39,121 bases of DNA. Origin: Roseisolibacter agri (GTDB taxonomy: Bacteria > Gemmatimonadota > Gemmatimonadetes > Gemmatimonadales > Gemmatimonadaceae). Location of the stretch: NCBI RefSeq assembly GCF_030159095.1, contig NZ_BRXS01000012.1, forward strand, positions 1-39,121, in the 5' to 3' direction. Position numbers and translations under genes: made by a program. Below are positions 15,034-22,846 of this stretch, in pieces (the stretch's first letter is position 1; every line of letters begins with the position of its first letter). The notes below the pieces were generated by a model, which had not been told where the DNA came from, searched no databases, and worked only from the letters and a program-made list of their open reading frames with translations.

Positions 15034-16344
15034 ATGCGTCCCCGCCTCCTCGTCGCGCTCGCGCTCGCGCTCCCCGCCGCTGCCCGTGCGCAGGTGCCCG
15101 CGCCGCCCGCCGGCGCCGACACGAGCGTCCACCTCGTCGTCACGCTCGACCGCCCCGACTGGAAGTACGCCCTCGGCGACACGGCGCGCTTTCGGGTGTC
15201 GCTGGTGCGCGCGGGGCGTCCGATCCCGGGTGCACGCGTGCGCGTGGACCTGGCGCGCGAGCGCATGCCCGCGATGCGGCGCGACACCGTCGACCTGTCG
15301 AGTGGTGCGGCGACGCTGCGCGGTGCGCTCCCGGAGCCGGGCTTCCTGCGCGCGACGGCGTCGATCCGGCTGGACAGCGTGACCTACACCGCGATGGCGA
15401 CGGCCGGCTTCGCGCCCGAGCGGCTGCGCCCGACGACGCCGATGCCCGCCGACTTCGAGGCGTTCTGGCGGAAGGCGGTCGCCGACGCGCGCCGCACGCC
15501 GCTGGCGCCGGTGATGACGCGGCTCCCCGAGCGCTCGACGCCGGAGGTGGACGTCTACCACGTCTCCTTCCAGAACCAGCGCGTCGGCAGCCGGCTGTAC
15601 GGGATGCTCTCGGTGCCGACGAAGCCGGGGAGGTACCCGGCGATGCTCGTCGTGCCGGGCGCCGGCGTGCGGCCGTACTTCCCCAGCGTGGCGACGGCGC
15701 GGCGCGGCGTGGTGCACCTCGCGATCGGCATCCACGGCATCCCGGTCGACCGCGACTCGCTGCTCTACAACGAGCTGCGCGCCACCGCGCTGCAGAACTA
15801 CATGCGGGCGGGGATCGAGGACCGTGACCTGTACTACTACAAGCGGGTACTGGTGGGCGTGGTGCGCGCGGGCGACTTCCTGATGTCGCTGCCGCAGGTG
15901 GACTCGACGCGCTACGTGGTGCAGGGCGGCAGCCAGGGCGGGGCGCTGGCGATCATGGCCGGCGTGCTCGACCCGCGCGTGAAGGCGATCGCCTCCAGCT
16001 ATCCGGCGATGTCGGACCACTTCGGCTACCTGCACGGCCGCGCGGGCGGCTGGCCGCACGTGTTCCAGGACACGGTGGGGATGAAGGCGAAGCCCGAGAA
16101 GATGGAGACGCTGAAGTACTACGACACGGTGAACTTCGCGCGGCTGCTGCGCGTGCCGGGCATCTACGCGTGGGGCTACAACGACACGACCGTGCCGCCG
16201 ACCAGCTCGTACGCGGTCTACAACGTCATCACCGCGCCGAAGCAGGTCATCATCGTGCCGGAGACGGGGCACTACCGCGTGCCCGCGCAGTCGGACCCGA
16301 TGGATGCCTGGCTGCTGGAGCGGCTGGGCGTGCACGCGCCCTGA
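15034..16344 (+). CDS. Secreted acetyl xylan esterase / cephalosporin-C deacetylase-like hydrolase (436 aa)
   Basis: This is an exported alpha/beta hydrolase of the AXE1 group, which deacetylates sugars and related esters. MRPRLLVALALALPAAARAQ is a signal peptide. A beta-sandwich N-terminal region (about 25-125) precedes the catalytic domain, with GTPMPADFEAFW-like lead-in, RLYGMLSVPTKPGRYPAMLV, VQGGSQGGALAIMAG (nucleophile Ser300), GYNDTTVPP (Asp384) and PETGHY (His413). ATG 15034 gives a standard signal peptide; GTG 15022 would add four residues. The gap to the amidase is 19 bases. Repeat R7 follows the stop. Confidence 0.85.
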   Translation: MRPRLLVALALALPAAARAQVPAPPAGADTSVHLVVTLDRPDWKYALGDTARFRVSLVRAGRPIPGARVRVDLARERMPAMRRDTVDLSSGAATLRGALPEPGFLRATASIRLDSVTYTAMATAGFAPERLRPTTPMPADFEAFWRKAVADARRTPLAPVMTRLPERSTPEVDVYHVSFQNQRVGSRLYGMLSVPTKPGRYPAMLVVPGAGVRPYFPSVATARRGVVHLAIGIHGIPVDRDSLLYNELRATALQNYMRAGIEDRDLYYYKRVLVGVVRAGDFLMSLPQVDSTRYVVQGGSQGGALAIMAGVLDPRVKAIASSYPAMSDHFGYLHGRAGGWPHVFQDTVGMKAKPEKMETLKYYDTVNFARLLRVPGIYAWGYNDTTVPPTSSYAVYNVITAPKQVIIVPETGHYRVPAQSDPMDAWLLERLGVHAP

Positions 16345-16380
16345 CGATTCGATCGCTCTTCATGGTCCGGTATGCTGGAC

Positions 16381-16524
16381 CTGTTGGGCCTTTGGTGAGG
16401 ATGCGGATGCTCCGGATCGGAACGGATCATTCGGATCGCTCCGCGCGGTGCATGGGGCGTCGCCGCCACGTGGGACGATCCGGAGTATCCGCTGCATCCG
16501 GAGCATCCGTATCCTCACCAACAG
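16381..16524. repeat. Nested palindrome R7, class A
   Basis: The outermost CTGTTGG ... CCAACAG encloses GGTGAGGATGCGGATGCTCC and, on the right, GCATCCGTATCCTCACC. The loop GTGCATGGGGCGTCGCCGCC is the reverse complement of the R4/R5/R8 loop, so this copy is flipped relative to them. The right flank has CCACGCAGCACGCAGCC at 16545. Confidence 0.92.
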
Positions 16525-16578
16525 GCACAGGCACCGGCGCGACTCCACGCAGCACGCAGCCCACAACGAGCTCTCGCC

Positions 16579-17028
16579 ATGCGCCGTCTCCTCCGGCTCC
16601 CACTGATCGCCGCCCTGACCGCCTGCGATCCCGCGTCCGTCGACGGGCCCGTCGCCGTCACCGGTGCCCGCACGGAGCCGGCGCTCGTGCGCTTCGCGGA
16701 GCAGGACGCGGCGGTGTCGCTGCCGGACACGGTGGCCGCGGGCGCGACGTTCACGCTCGTGGCGACGACCTTCGGCGGCGGCTGCGTGCGCGAGGTGCGC
16801 CCGCCCACCGTGCGCGCGGCGGACACGCTCGCCGTGGTCTCGCTCTTCCACCACAACACGGGCGCCGAGATCTGCACGGACGACCTCAAGTTCCTGGAGC
16901 ACCGCGTCGCGCTGCGCGCCGGCGGCCGCGGGCGGATGGTGGTGCAGGTCCAGGGCGCCAACCGCGGCCGCGAGACGGCCTGGACGACCGTGCCCTGGGT
17001 GCTGACGCGCACGCTCGTCGTCCGCTGA
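16579..17028 (+). CDS. Lipoprotein of unknown function (149 aa)
   Basis: This is a predicted lipoprotein with a very short signal, MRRLLRLPLIAALTAC, ending in a lipobox (LTAC, Cys16). The mature protein reads as a beta-sandwich: PALVRFAEQDAAVSLPDTVA, FTLVATTFGGGCVREV and VALRAGGRGRMVVQVQGANR. Two further Cys (VREV-flanking and EICTDD) could pair. No family is recognised. It stands alone between R7 and a histidine-rich small protein gene. Confidence 0.7.
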   Translation: MRRLLRLPLIAALTACDPASVDGPVAVTGARTEPALVRFAEQDAAVSLPDTVAAGATFTLVATTFGGGCVREVRPPTVRAADTLAVVSLFHHNTGAEICTDDLKFLEHRVALRAGGRGRMVVQVQGANRGRETAWTTVPWVLTRTLVVR

Positions 17029-17149
17029 GCCGGACGGGCGGACTGCTGGCGCGGGCGGCCCGCGCGCGCGAGCTTCGACGGGCACGCGCATCGCGCCGCG
17101 GACGCGCCGCCGGGGGGCGGACGCCCGCGCACGCCGTGCAGGAGGCTCC

Positions 17150-17389
17150 ATGAAGAAGCACTCGCCGCGGCCGATCCCCGACTTCTCGCGCCACCCGCAG
17201 CAGCCGCATCAGCTGCACCAGCTGCACGCGCCGGGCGCGCACGCGGACGACCCGGGCCGTTCACCGGCGCCGATGCACACGCGGGCCGTCGACCAGGACC
17301 ACCGGAGCGAGGCGCGCGACCGCTCCGCGCCGCCGGCGCGCGTGAAGCCGCACGCGACGTCGCAGAAGTCGGGACGCCGGGGCCAGTAG
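17150..17389 (+). CDS. Small disordered histidine-rich protein (79 aa)
   Basis: This is a low-complexity, very basic and hydrophilic protein with 12 His, many Pro and Gln and almost no hydrophobic residues, as in RHPQQPHQLHQLHAPGAHAD. It has no signal peptide and is likely disordered. The start is well supported: GGAGG lies six bases before ATG 17150. Metal or nucleic acid binding is conceivable from composition only. It precedes a small membrane protein gene by 13 bases, probably in one transcript. No family is recognised. Confidence 0.6.
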   Translation: MKKHSPRPIPDFSRHPQQPHQLHQLHAPGAHADDPGRSPAPMHTRAVDQDHRSEARDRSAPPARVKPHATSQKSGRRGQ

Positions 17390-17402
17390 CGGAGCCGCGC
17401 CG

Positions 17403-17732
17403 ATGCCCCTCCCCCGCGCGGTCGCGCAGCGCCTCCCGGTCCTCGTCACCGCCTGCTCGGCCCTGGTGGGCCTGCTCGGCGCGCTGGCGCTGCGCGACCG
17501 CGTGCGGCTGGTCGACATCCTCTCGCTCTTCTTCGGCGGCGTCGGGACGGGCGCCGGGCTGACGGAGACGATCGTGCGCCGGCGGCTCGCCGCGCGCGAG
17601 GCGGCGGCCCGTTCGGCGGCCGCCGGTCCGCCGGCCCGGCCCTGGGGCCCGCCGCCGGGTCTCCCGCCGGGCCTCCACACGCCGCCCACGGTCCCCTGGC
17701 GCCCCGCCCCGGCCGAACAGGACGGCCCCTAG
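17403..17732 (+). CDS. Small membrane protein with proline-rich tail (109 aa)
   Basis: This has two hydrophobic segments at about residues 11-30 (LPVLVTACSALVGLLGALAL) and 36-55 (DILSLFFGGVGTGAGLTETI), followed by an Arg/Ala helix and a Pro-rich end (GPPPGLPPGLHTPP). It is probably an inner-membrane hairpin with both ends in the cytoplasm. No family is recognised. The stop codon abuts the flank of repeat R8. Confidence 0.6.
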   Translation: MPLPRAVAQRLPVLVTACSALVGLLGALALRDRVRLVDILSLFFGGVGTGAGLTETIVRRRLAAREAAARSAAAGPPARPWGPPPGLPPGLHTPPTVPWRPAPAEQDGP

Positions 17733-17754
17733 GCGGGAGCGCCGGGCTCCTGTG

Positions 17755-17890
17755 ACTCTTGGGGGATGCGGATGCTCCGGATCGGAACGGGTCCTTCGGA
17801 TCGCTCCGCATGGAGGCGACGCCCCGTGTGCCGAGCGGAGCGATCCGTCCGATCCGTTCCGATCCGGAGCATCCGCGTCCTCTCCAGAGG
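17755..17890. repeat. Nested palindrome R8, class A
   Basis: The arms GGGGGATGCGGATGCTCCGG and CCGGAGCATCCGCGTCCTC pair, and the loop has the R4 orientation (GGAGGCGACGCCCCGTGTGC). The right flank GGGTCCGGTGCGCC is followed by GACGCGTCCCGAGGCCC and four CCGCAGC units (17929-17961). In the remainder of the 17733-18083 gap I see no further feature. Confidence 0.92.
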
Positions 17891-18083
17891 AGAACGGGTC
17901 CGGTGCGCCGACGCGTCCCGAGGCCCGATCCGCAGCCCGCAGCCCGCAGCCCGCAGTCTCGCAGGCCACCAGCGTGACGGTCCGCGCGTGACCCGCCGCG
18001 CGGCCGGCCCGTCCCCGACGTAGCGCGTGCGGCCCGGCCAGCCCGGCCGGGAGTCCCGGCGCGCGAACCGTCCAGGACACGCC

Positions 18084-18491
18084 ATGCGCATCGCCGCCAC
18101 AGTGCTGCGGGCCACGCTGGTGATCGGCGCCTTCACGCTGCCGGTCGTCGCGCAGACGATCCTCGCCCCGGCCTCCGCCACGGCCGCCCCGTCGCACGAG
18201 ATGGTCGTGCGCCCCGTGGGCGGGTTCGTGATGACGGGCATCACGCTCACGCCCCGGCAGCAGGCGCGCGTGCGCGACATCAACGAGCGCTACGCCGCGG
18301 CGCGCGACTCGATCATCGGCGACGACGAGCAGCCGGCCGCCGACTCGGTGACGCGCGCGCGCCTCGTCGAGAACATCGACCAGATGATGGCCGAGGAGCG
18401 CCTGGTGCTGACGCCGGCGCAGCGGGCGCGCTTCGACCGGAACGTCGCCGCCGTGCAGGCCCGCCGCCGCGCGCTCGTGCGCCGCGACTGA
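18084..18491 (+). CDS. Exported LTXXQ (Spy/CpxP-like) protein (135 aa)
   Basis: This is a small periplasmic helical protein of the type that includes the chaperone Spy and the stress sensor CpxP. A signal peptide (about 1-22, RATLVIGAFTLPVVAQ) precedes two LTxxQ-type motifs: ITLTPRQQARVRDINERYAA near 60 and RLVLTPAQRARFDRNVAAVQ near 110, with a helical linker between. The arrangement is the defining one of the family. A role in envelope protection or metal sensing is possible. It is followed 115 bases later by a lipoprotein gene with its own ribosome binding site. Confidence 0.75.
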   Translation: MRIAATVLRATLVIGAFTLPVVAQTILAPASATAAPSHEMVVRPVGGFVMTGITLTPRQQARVRDINERYAAARDSIIGDDEQPAADSVTRARLVENIDQMMAEERLVLTPAQRARFDRNVAAVQARRRALVRRD

Positions 18492-18606
18492 ACGCCGCCT
18501 CGCGCGATCCGCGTGTCGGGTCGCGCGCGATTTCTCCGCAGCAGGAGGTGGGACCGACGCGGAACCGACGTCGGCTCCCCTCCTCGCCTGCCACCGGAGA
18601 GATCCC

Positions 18607-19152
18607 ATGCTGCCCATCCGCCGTCCCGCGCTCGGCGCCGCGCTCCTGCTGCTCGCCGCGTGCGACGCCACGCCCACCGCGCCGCGACGCGCCAGCGGCA
18701 CTGCGCCGTCGCGCGTCACCGCCGCCGACAACACGAACGACGCGCCGTCGCGCGAGAACGAGACCGTCTACGACCTCGAGGGAGGCGTCGTGACGTTCTA
18801 CTGCAGCGACGGCCGCACGAGCGAGCCGGTCGCGCTGTCGGGGCGCATCCGCGAGAAGACCACGTCCATCGGCACGCCCGACGGCACCGTGCGCTTCCAC
18901 CAGCTCTCGATCCCCGACGGGCTGCAGGGCGTCGGCACCGTCACCGGCCAGCCGTACCGCGTCGTCGAGCGCTCGAACATCTGGGGCCACTACGCGGAGC
19001 GCGGCGTGATCGGCCACCAGCGCATCGTGTGGACGCTGCGCGCGCGCGACACGATGGAGACGTACACGCTCACCTACACGCAGCACTACACCATGGACGA
19101 GAACCGCGACCTGGTGATGGTGCGCGAGTGGGAGCGCGCCGCCTGCAGCTGA
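18607..19152 (+). CDS. Lipoprotein of unknown function (181 aa)
   Basis: This is a predicted lipoprotein: MLPIRRPALGAALLLLAAC is a clear signal with lipobox LAAC (Cys19). A Thr/Ser/Pro linker (20-50) leads to a beta-rich domain with VVTFYCSDGRTSEPVALSGR, FHQLSIPDGLQGVGTVTGQP and TYTLTYTQHYTMDENRDLVM. A Cys in FYCSDG and the C-terminal CS could form a disulfide. ATG 18607 has GGAGAG upstream. No family is recognised; similar proteins are common as small surface lipoproteins in soil bacteria. Confidence 0.75.
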   Translation: MLPIRRPALGAALLLLAACDATPTAPRRASGTAPSRVTAADNTNDAPSRENETVYDLEGGVVTFYCSDGRTSEPVALSGRIREKTTSIGTPDGTVRFHQLSIPDGLQGVGTVTGQPYRVVERSNIWGHYAERGVIGHQRIVWTLRARDTMETYTLTYTQHYTMDENRDLVMVREWERAACS

Positions 19153-19167
19153 CTCGCGCGTCGGGCC

Positions 19168-19207
19168 GATGATGCGCGATGGTGCGTGATGATGCGTCAT
19201 GGTGCGC
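19168..19207 (+). repeat. Two tandem 20-base units before the SRPBCC-like gene
   Basis: The units read GATGATGCGCGATGGTGCGT and GATGATGCGTCATGGTGCGC, differing at three positions. They lie immediately before the 12-bp hairpin at 19215 and contain several out-of-frame ATG codons. Confidence 0.8.
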
Positions 19208-19214
19208 GCGAGCC

Positions 19215-19244
19215 GGGGACCGCATCTTCCGGGATGCGGTCCCC
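19215..19244 (+). promoter_or_regulatory. Perfect 12-bp hairpin over a start codon
   Basis: GGGGACCGCATC and GATGCGGTCCCC are exact complements around a 6-base loop. The right arm contains the ATG at 19234. In mRNA this would hide that start. No T tract follows, so a classic terminator is unlikely, although termination of the upstream lipoprotein transcript cannot be excluded. Confidence 0.6.
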
Positions 19245-19764
19245 GCTCGACGTCTACCTTCCCGATCCGGACGCCGTGGAGCGCCACGCGGTGGACGTGC
19301 GCGCGGACGCCGCGGCGGTGTGGCGCGCGCTGCACGCGGCCGACCTGGGCGGGCCGGTCGCGCGCGTGCTGCTGGCGCTGCGCACGGGCCGCCTGCGCCG
19401 CGGACCGACGACGCTCGCCGACCTGCGGCGCGGCGGCTTCGCGACGCTCGGCGAGTCGACGGGCGCGTGGATCGTGCTCGGGCTCACGGGGCGCTTCTGG
19501 ACGCCCGCGGGCGGACTCGTGCCGACCGATCCGCGCACGTGGGCCGCGGGCCCGCCGCCGGGCGCCGCGCAGGCCGCGTGGAGCTTCGAGCTCCGGCCCA
19601 CGGAGGACGGCCGCACGCGGCTGGCGACCGAGACGCGCGTGCGCTGCGCGGACCGCGCGGCGCGCGGCGCCTTCCGCGCCTACTGGCTGGTGGTGCGGCC
19701 GTTCAGCGGGCTGCTGCGCATCCTCATGCTGCGCAACGTGCGCCGCGCGGCGGAGGGCGGCTGA
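19234..19764 (+). CDS. SRPBCC-like protein of unknown function (176 aa)
   Basis: This is a soluble protein whose course resembles SRPBCC (polyketide cyclase-like) domains: ERHAVDVRADAAAVWRALHA opens the fold, LATETRVRCADRAARGAFRA is the long strand and hinge, and YWLVVRPFSGLLRILMLRNV is the C-terminal helix. A ligand cannot be proposed. ATG 19234 is the best start by homology sense but lies within a strong hairpin; an in-frame ATG at 19186 would add 16 low-complexity residues. Confidence 0.65.
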   Translation: MRSPLDVYLPDPDAVERHAVDVRADAAAVWRALHAADLGGPVARVLLALRTGRLRRGPTTLADLRRGGFATLGESTGAWIVLGLTGRFWTPAGGLVPTDPRTWAAGPPPGAAQAAWSFELRPTEDGRTRLATETRVRCADRAARGAFRAYWLVVRPFSGLLRILMLRNVRRAAEGG

Positions 19765-19780
19765 CCGCGCCGGACCCGTT

Positions 19781-19821
19781 GCCTGTTGGGGGGATGCGGA
19801 TGCTCCGGATTCCTCCACAGG
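19781..19821. repeat. Collapsed nested palindrome R9, class A
   Basis: This is a left arm (GCCTGTTGGGGGGATGCGGA and on to TGCTCCGGAT) joined directly to the last bases of a right arm (TCCTCCACAGGC). About 90 bases of middle and loop present in the other class A copies are absent. The outer GCGCCGGACCC flank is kept at 19768. Confidence 0.85.
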
Positions 19822-19877
19822 CCACAGGGCACGGGCGCGCCGGACACCCGATCGGCAACGGCAGCGTCGGCGGCGCG

Positions 19878-19883
19878 TATCAT
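19878..19883 (+). promoter_or_regulatory. TATCAT, candidate -10 for the 19942-22796 unit
   Basis: This TANNNT hexamer lies 58 bases before ATG 19942, between the collapsed repeat R9 and the first gene of the overlapping set. Confidence 0.35.
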
Positions 19884-19941
19884 GGGGAGCGCCCCGCGCG
19901 CGTCCGCCTCTCCGCCTCACGACGCTTCACCGCCGCACGCG

Positions 19942-20481
19942 ATGCCCAACCCGCGCGTCTGGAACCGCCGCCTCCACCGCTGGGGCGCCGTGCTCGTCGC
20001 CCTGCCGTTCCTCCTCGTGATCGGCACGGGGCTGCTGCTGCAGGTGAAGAAGCAGGTGCCGTGGGTGCAGCCGCCGGAGCAGCGCGGCGCGGTGCACGTG
20101 CCCGCGCTCTCGCTCCCCGACGTGCTGGCGCGCGTGCAGGCGGTGCCGCAGGCCGGCATCCGCAGCTGGGAGGACGTGGACCGCGTCGACGTGCGGCCGT
20201 CGAAGGGGATCCTCAAGGTCGTCGGCACGTCGCGCTGGGAGGTGCAGCTGGACGTCGCGACCGGCGCGGTGCTCCAGGTCGCGTACCGCCGCTCGGACCT
20301 GATCGAGAGCCTGCACGACGGCTCGTTCTTCCACGACCGCGTGAAGCTGCTCGTCTTCCTGCCGGTCGCGGTGATCGTGCTCGGCCTCTGGGTGACGGGC
20401 ATCTACCTCTGGCTCCTTCCCATCCGCGCGCGCCGCGCCAACGCCGCGAAGCGCGACGCCGCGACGATGCGTGCCGCCTGA
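19942..20481 (+). CDS. PepSY-associated membrane protein (179 aa)
   Basis: This is an inner-membrane protein with one helix at each end and a periplasmic domain between. RLHRWGAVLVALPFLLVIGT is helix 1, the middle (about 40-130) resembles PepSY-type domains with DVDRVDVRPSKGILKVVGTS and SRWEVQLDVATGAVLQVAYR, then SLHDGSFFHDRVKLLVFLPV begins helix 2. The WEVQLD-x-TG-x-L and SLHDG-FF patterns are typical of PepSY_TM proteins, often linked to iron uptake or peptidase control. It overlaps the downstream esterase by 11 bases. Confidence 0.82.
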   Translation: MPNPRVWNRRLHRWGAVLVALPFLLVIGTGLLLQVKKQVPWVQPPEQRGAVHVPALSLPDVLARVQAVPQAGIRSWEDVDRVDVRPSKGILKVVGTSRWEVQLDVATGAVLQVAYRRSDLIESLHDGSFFHDRVKLLVFLPVAVIVLGLWVTGIYLWLLPIRARRANAAKRDAATMRAA

Positions 20482-21415
20482 GGTGCGTCCGCCCGACACG
20501 CGCGGCGGCTGGCGCACGCGCGCCGTCGCCCGCGCGGTGAGCGCGCTGATCCGGCGCCGCGACTGGGGGGACGAGCACGCCCTCGTGCGACGCGCGCGAC
20601 GGCTCTTCGGCGCGCCGGCCGCGTACGGCCAGCTGATGCTGCGCGGGCTGCGGCGCGAGCCGCTCGAGGCGCCCGGCCTCCGCGGCGAGTGGCTCGTCCC
20701 GCGCGACACGCGGCCGGGTGTCGTGCTCTACGTGCACGGCGGCGGCTTCGTCTCGTGCAGCCCCGCCGTCTACCGGCCGCTGACCGCCGCGCTGGCGCGC
20801 CGCACGCGGCAGCGCGTGCTGGCGCTCGACTACCGGCTCGCGCCCGAGGCACGCTTCCCCGCCGCGCTCGACGACGCCGCGGCCGCGTACCGCTGGCTGC
20901 TCGACACGGGCGTCCCCGCTGGCAGGATCGCGGTCGCCGGCGACTCGGCCGGCGGCGGCCTCGCGCTGTCGCTGGCGCTGCGCGTGCGCGACGCGGGCTG
21001 GCCCGCGCCCGCGTGCGTCGTCCTCCTCTCGCCGTGGACGGACCTCACGGGAGGCGGTGCGTCCGTGCGCGCGAACGACGGCCGCTGCGACATGTTCCGC
21101 CCGGCCAACATGCCCGACTTCGCGGCCGTGTACCTCGGCGGCGCGTCGCCGCGCGATCCCGCCGCGTCGCCGGCGTTCGCGCCGCTGCACGGCCTGCCGC
21201 CGCTCCTGCTGCACGTCGGCGCGCGCGAGCTGCTGCTGGACGACGCGCGGCGCGTGCACGACGGCGCGATCGCCGCGGGCGGGACGAGCCGGCTGGTCGA
21301 GTTCGAGGACGCGTTCCACGGCTGGCAGCTGCTGTCGCCCTGGCTGCGCGACGCGCGGGCCTCACTCGACGACGTGGCGGCGTTCATCGACGCACACCTC
21401 CCGCGCGCGTCGTGA
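20471..21415 (+). CDS. HSL-family alpha/beta hydrolase (314 aa)
   Basis: This is a cytoplasmic esterase/lipase of the hormone-sensitive lipase group (hydrolase fold-3). The oxyanion motif HGGG is at residues 89-92, LDYRLAPEARFPAALDDAAA is the family signature, GDSAGGG carries nucleophile Ser159, and FEDAFHGW gives the catalytic His283; the acid is in the DAR region before it. It would hydrolyse short-chain esters. The GTG start (20471) lies inside the previous gene, and the stop overlaps the next GTG (GTGA at 21412), so translation is coupled on both sides. Confidence 0.9.
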   Translation: MPPEVRPPDTRGGWRTRAVARAVSALIRRRDWGDEHALVRRARRLFGAPAAYGQLMLRGLRREPLEAPGLRGEWLVPRDTRPGVVLYVHGGGFVSCSPAVYRPLTAALARRTRQRVLALDYRLAPEARFPAALDDAAAAYRWLLDTGVPAGRIAVAGDSAGGGLALSLALRVRDAGWPAPACVVLLSPWTDLTGGGASVRANDGRCDMFRPANMPDFAAVYLGGASPRDPAASPAFAPLHGLPPLLLHVGARELLLDDARRVHDGAIAAGGTSRLVEFEDAFHGWQLLSPWLRDARASLDDVAAFIDAHLPRAS

Positions 21416-21990
21416 CCGCGCCACGGCTCCTCCTCGTGCGCCACGGCCGCTCGGCGCACGTGCACGGCGGCGGGTGGATCGATGCCGCGGGCGTGCACGC
21501 GTGGCGCACGTCCTACGACGCGGCCGGCATCACCGACGACGCGCCGCCCGCGACGCTGGTGCGTGCGTGCGCGGACGGCGCTCGCGTCGCGTGCAGCGAC
21601 CTGCCGCGCGCCCGCGCCTCCGCCGCGCGTCTGGCCGCGGGGCGCCCGGTGCTCGAGTCGCCGCTGCTGCGCGAGTCCGCGCTCGCGGTGCCGGACTTCT
21701 TCCGTCTGCGGCTGCCGCTGATGGCGTGGGGCATGGTGATCCACGCCGCGTGGCTCGCGGCGCTGGCGCGGGGCACCGACGCGTCGCCGGCCGAGCGGGC
21801 GCGGGCGGCCGAGGCGGCGACATGGCTCGCGGAGCTGGCGCGCGCGGACACCGCGTCGCCCGTCGTCGCGGTGACGCACGGCGTCTTCCGCGGGCTGCTG
21901 CACGACGCGCTGCGCGCCGACGGCTGGCGGGCGGGAGGCGGGCAGCGCGACTATCGTCCGTGGAGCGTGTGGCGCTACGAGCGGCCGTGA
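21412..21990 (+). CDS. Histidine phosphatase-family protein (192 aa)
   Basis: This is a predicted phosphatase of the phosphoglycerate-mutase-like superfamily. PRLLLVRHGRSAHV contains the RHG catalytic motif (phospho-accepting His11), CSDLPRARASAARLAAGRPV is the second conserved block (Arg in DLPRAR), LLRESALAVPDFFRLRLPLM carries the E/D acid, and VVAVTHGVFRGLLHDAL holds the second His. All four key positions are present. The substrate is unknown. It overlaps the esterase upstream by four bases. Confidence 0.88.
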   Translation: MTAPRLLLVRHGRSAHVHGGGWIDAAGVHAWRTSYDAAGITDDAPPATLVRACADGARVACSDLPRARASAARLAAGRPVLESPLLRESALAVPDFFRLRLPLMAWGMVIHAAWLAALARGTDASPAERARAAEAATWLAELARADTASPVVAVTHGVFRGLLHDALRADGWRAGGGQRDYRPWSVWRYERP

Positions 21991-22004
21991 GTCGGAGGAG
22001 TGCG

Positions 22005-22796
22005 TTGGGATCGGATCGTCGTCGCAGGATCGTGCGCACGCTGTGCGCGCCGCTGCTGGCCGCCGGCTGCGCCTCGGGCGAGCCGCCCGCCGCGCCGCGT
22101 GAGGAGCCGCAGGCTGAGCCGGGCGGGCCGGGGACGCCGCCGCTGGTCGTCACCGTAGGGGCACGGGACATCTCGCTGCGTCCGCGCCAGTCGTCGCGGC
22201 TGGAGGCACGCGTCGCCGCGACCGGCGCGTCGGCCGCCGGCACGTCGCTGGCCGTCGGCTATCGCTCGGCCGATCCGTGCATCGCGGCGGTGAGCGCGGA
22301 TGGCGTGGTGACCGCAGGGCATGTGGGCACCACGACCGTCGAGGCGTACGCGCTCGCGGCGCCGCTCACGGCCCGCACCGCGATCGAGGTGCGCGTCGCC
22401 ATCCCGCGTGGGCCGGCGTTCGGCTTCGGGTCGGTGACCGCCGGCGACCCGCCGACGCTGGTGGACATCACGCAGCCCATCGGGGGCACGATCACGATCA
22501 CCGTGTTGGCCGGCGTGGAGCTCGCGGCGCCCGGCACACGGATCGACGTCTCGCTCGATGGCCGACCGCTGGGGAGCGTGCCGCTGGTGGCGTCCACCGA
22601 CGCGATGCTGTCCATCCCGTTCACCGTCAACACCGCCGCGCGCGATTCCGTCACTGGCGCGCGGCTGTTCGCCGACGGCACGCGGATCTTCCGCGCATCG
22701 CTCGTCCCTTCGGTGGTGACGGGCACCGCGGAATGCCCACCCCTCGCCGTCGGGCCGGGGACGGCGACGCAGCTCCTGCAGCTGCGCAATCCGTAG
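22005..22796 (+). CDS. Lipoprotein with a Big_2-like domain (263 aa)
   Basis: This is a predicted lipoprotein: RRRRIVRTLCAPLLAAGC has a lipobox (AAGC). After a Pro/Glu linker, residues of about 45-125 resemble a bacterial Ig-like Big_2 domain (LRPRQSSRLEARVAATGASA, YRSADPCIAAVSADGVVTAG, GTTTVEAYA). The C-terminal domain (about 130-263) is beta-rich and includes ITQPIGGTITITVLAGVELA. I chose TTG 22005, which has GGAGG six bases upstream; GTG 21987 overlaps the upstream stop and would add six residues. It is the last gene of the overlapping set, followed by R10A. Confidence 0.78.
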   Translation: MGSDRRRRIVRTLCAPLLAAGCASGEPPAAPREEPQAEPGGPGTPPLVVTVGARDISLRPRQSSRLEARVAATGASAAGTSLAVGYRSADPCIAAVSADGVVTAGHVGTTTVEAYALAAPLTARTAIEVRVAIPRGPAFGFGSVTAGDPPTLVDITQPIGGTITITVLAGVELAAPGTRIDVSLDGRPLGSVPLVASTDAMLSIPFTVNTAARDSVTGARLFADGTRIFRASLVPSVVTGTAECPPLAVGPGTATQLLQLRNP

Positions 22797-22846
22797 CGGC
22801 GGGCGGCGGGTCCTGTTCCGTGCCCTCGCCAGCCATCGCCGTGTTT

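Noticed and set aside
16381-16524. Ordinary intrinsic terminator
   Set aside because: The stem is far longer than a normal terminator, has no T tract, and recurs with conserved apex and flanks.
18513-18606. GTG start at 18513 giving a 219-residue ORF over the lipoprotein gene
   Set aside because: It is out of frame with the lipobox protein at 18607, which has a good ribosome binding site, and its composition is Arg/His-rich.
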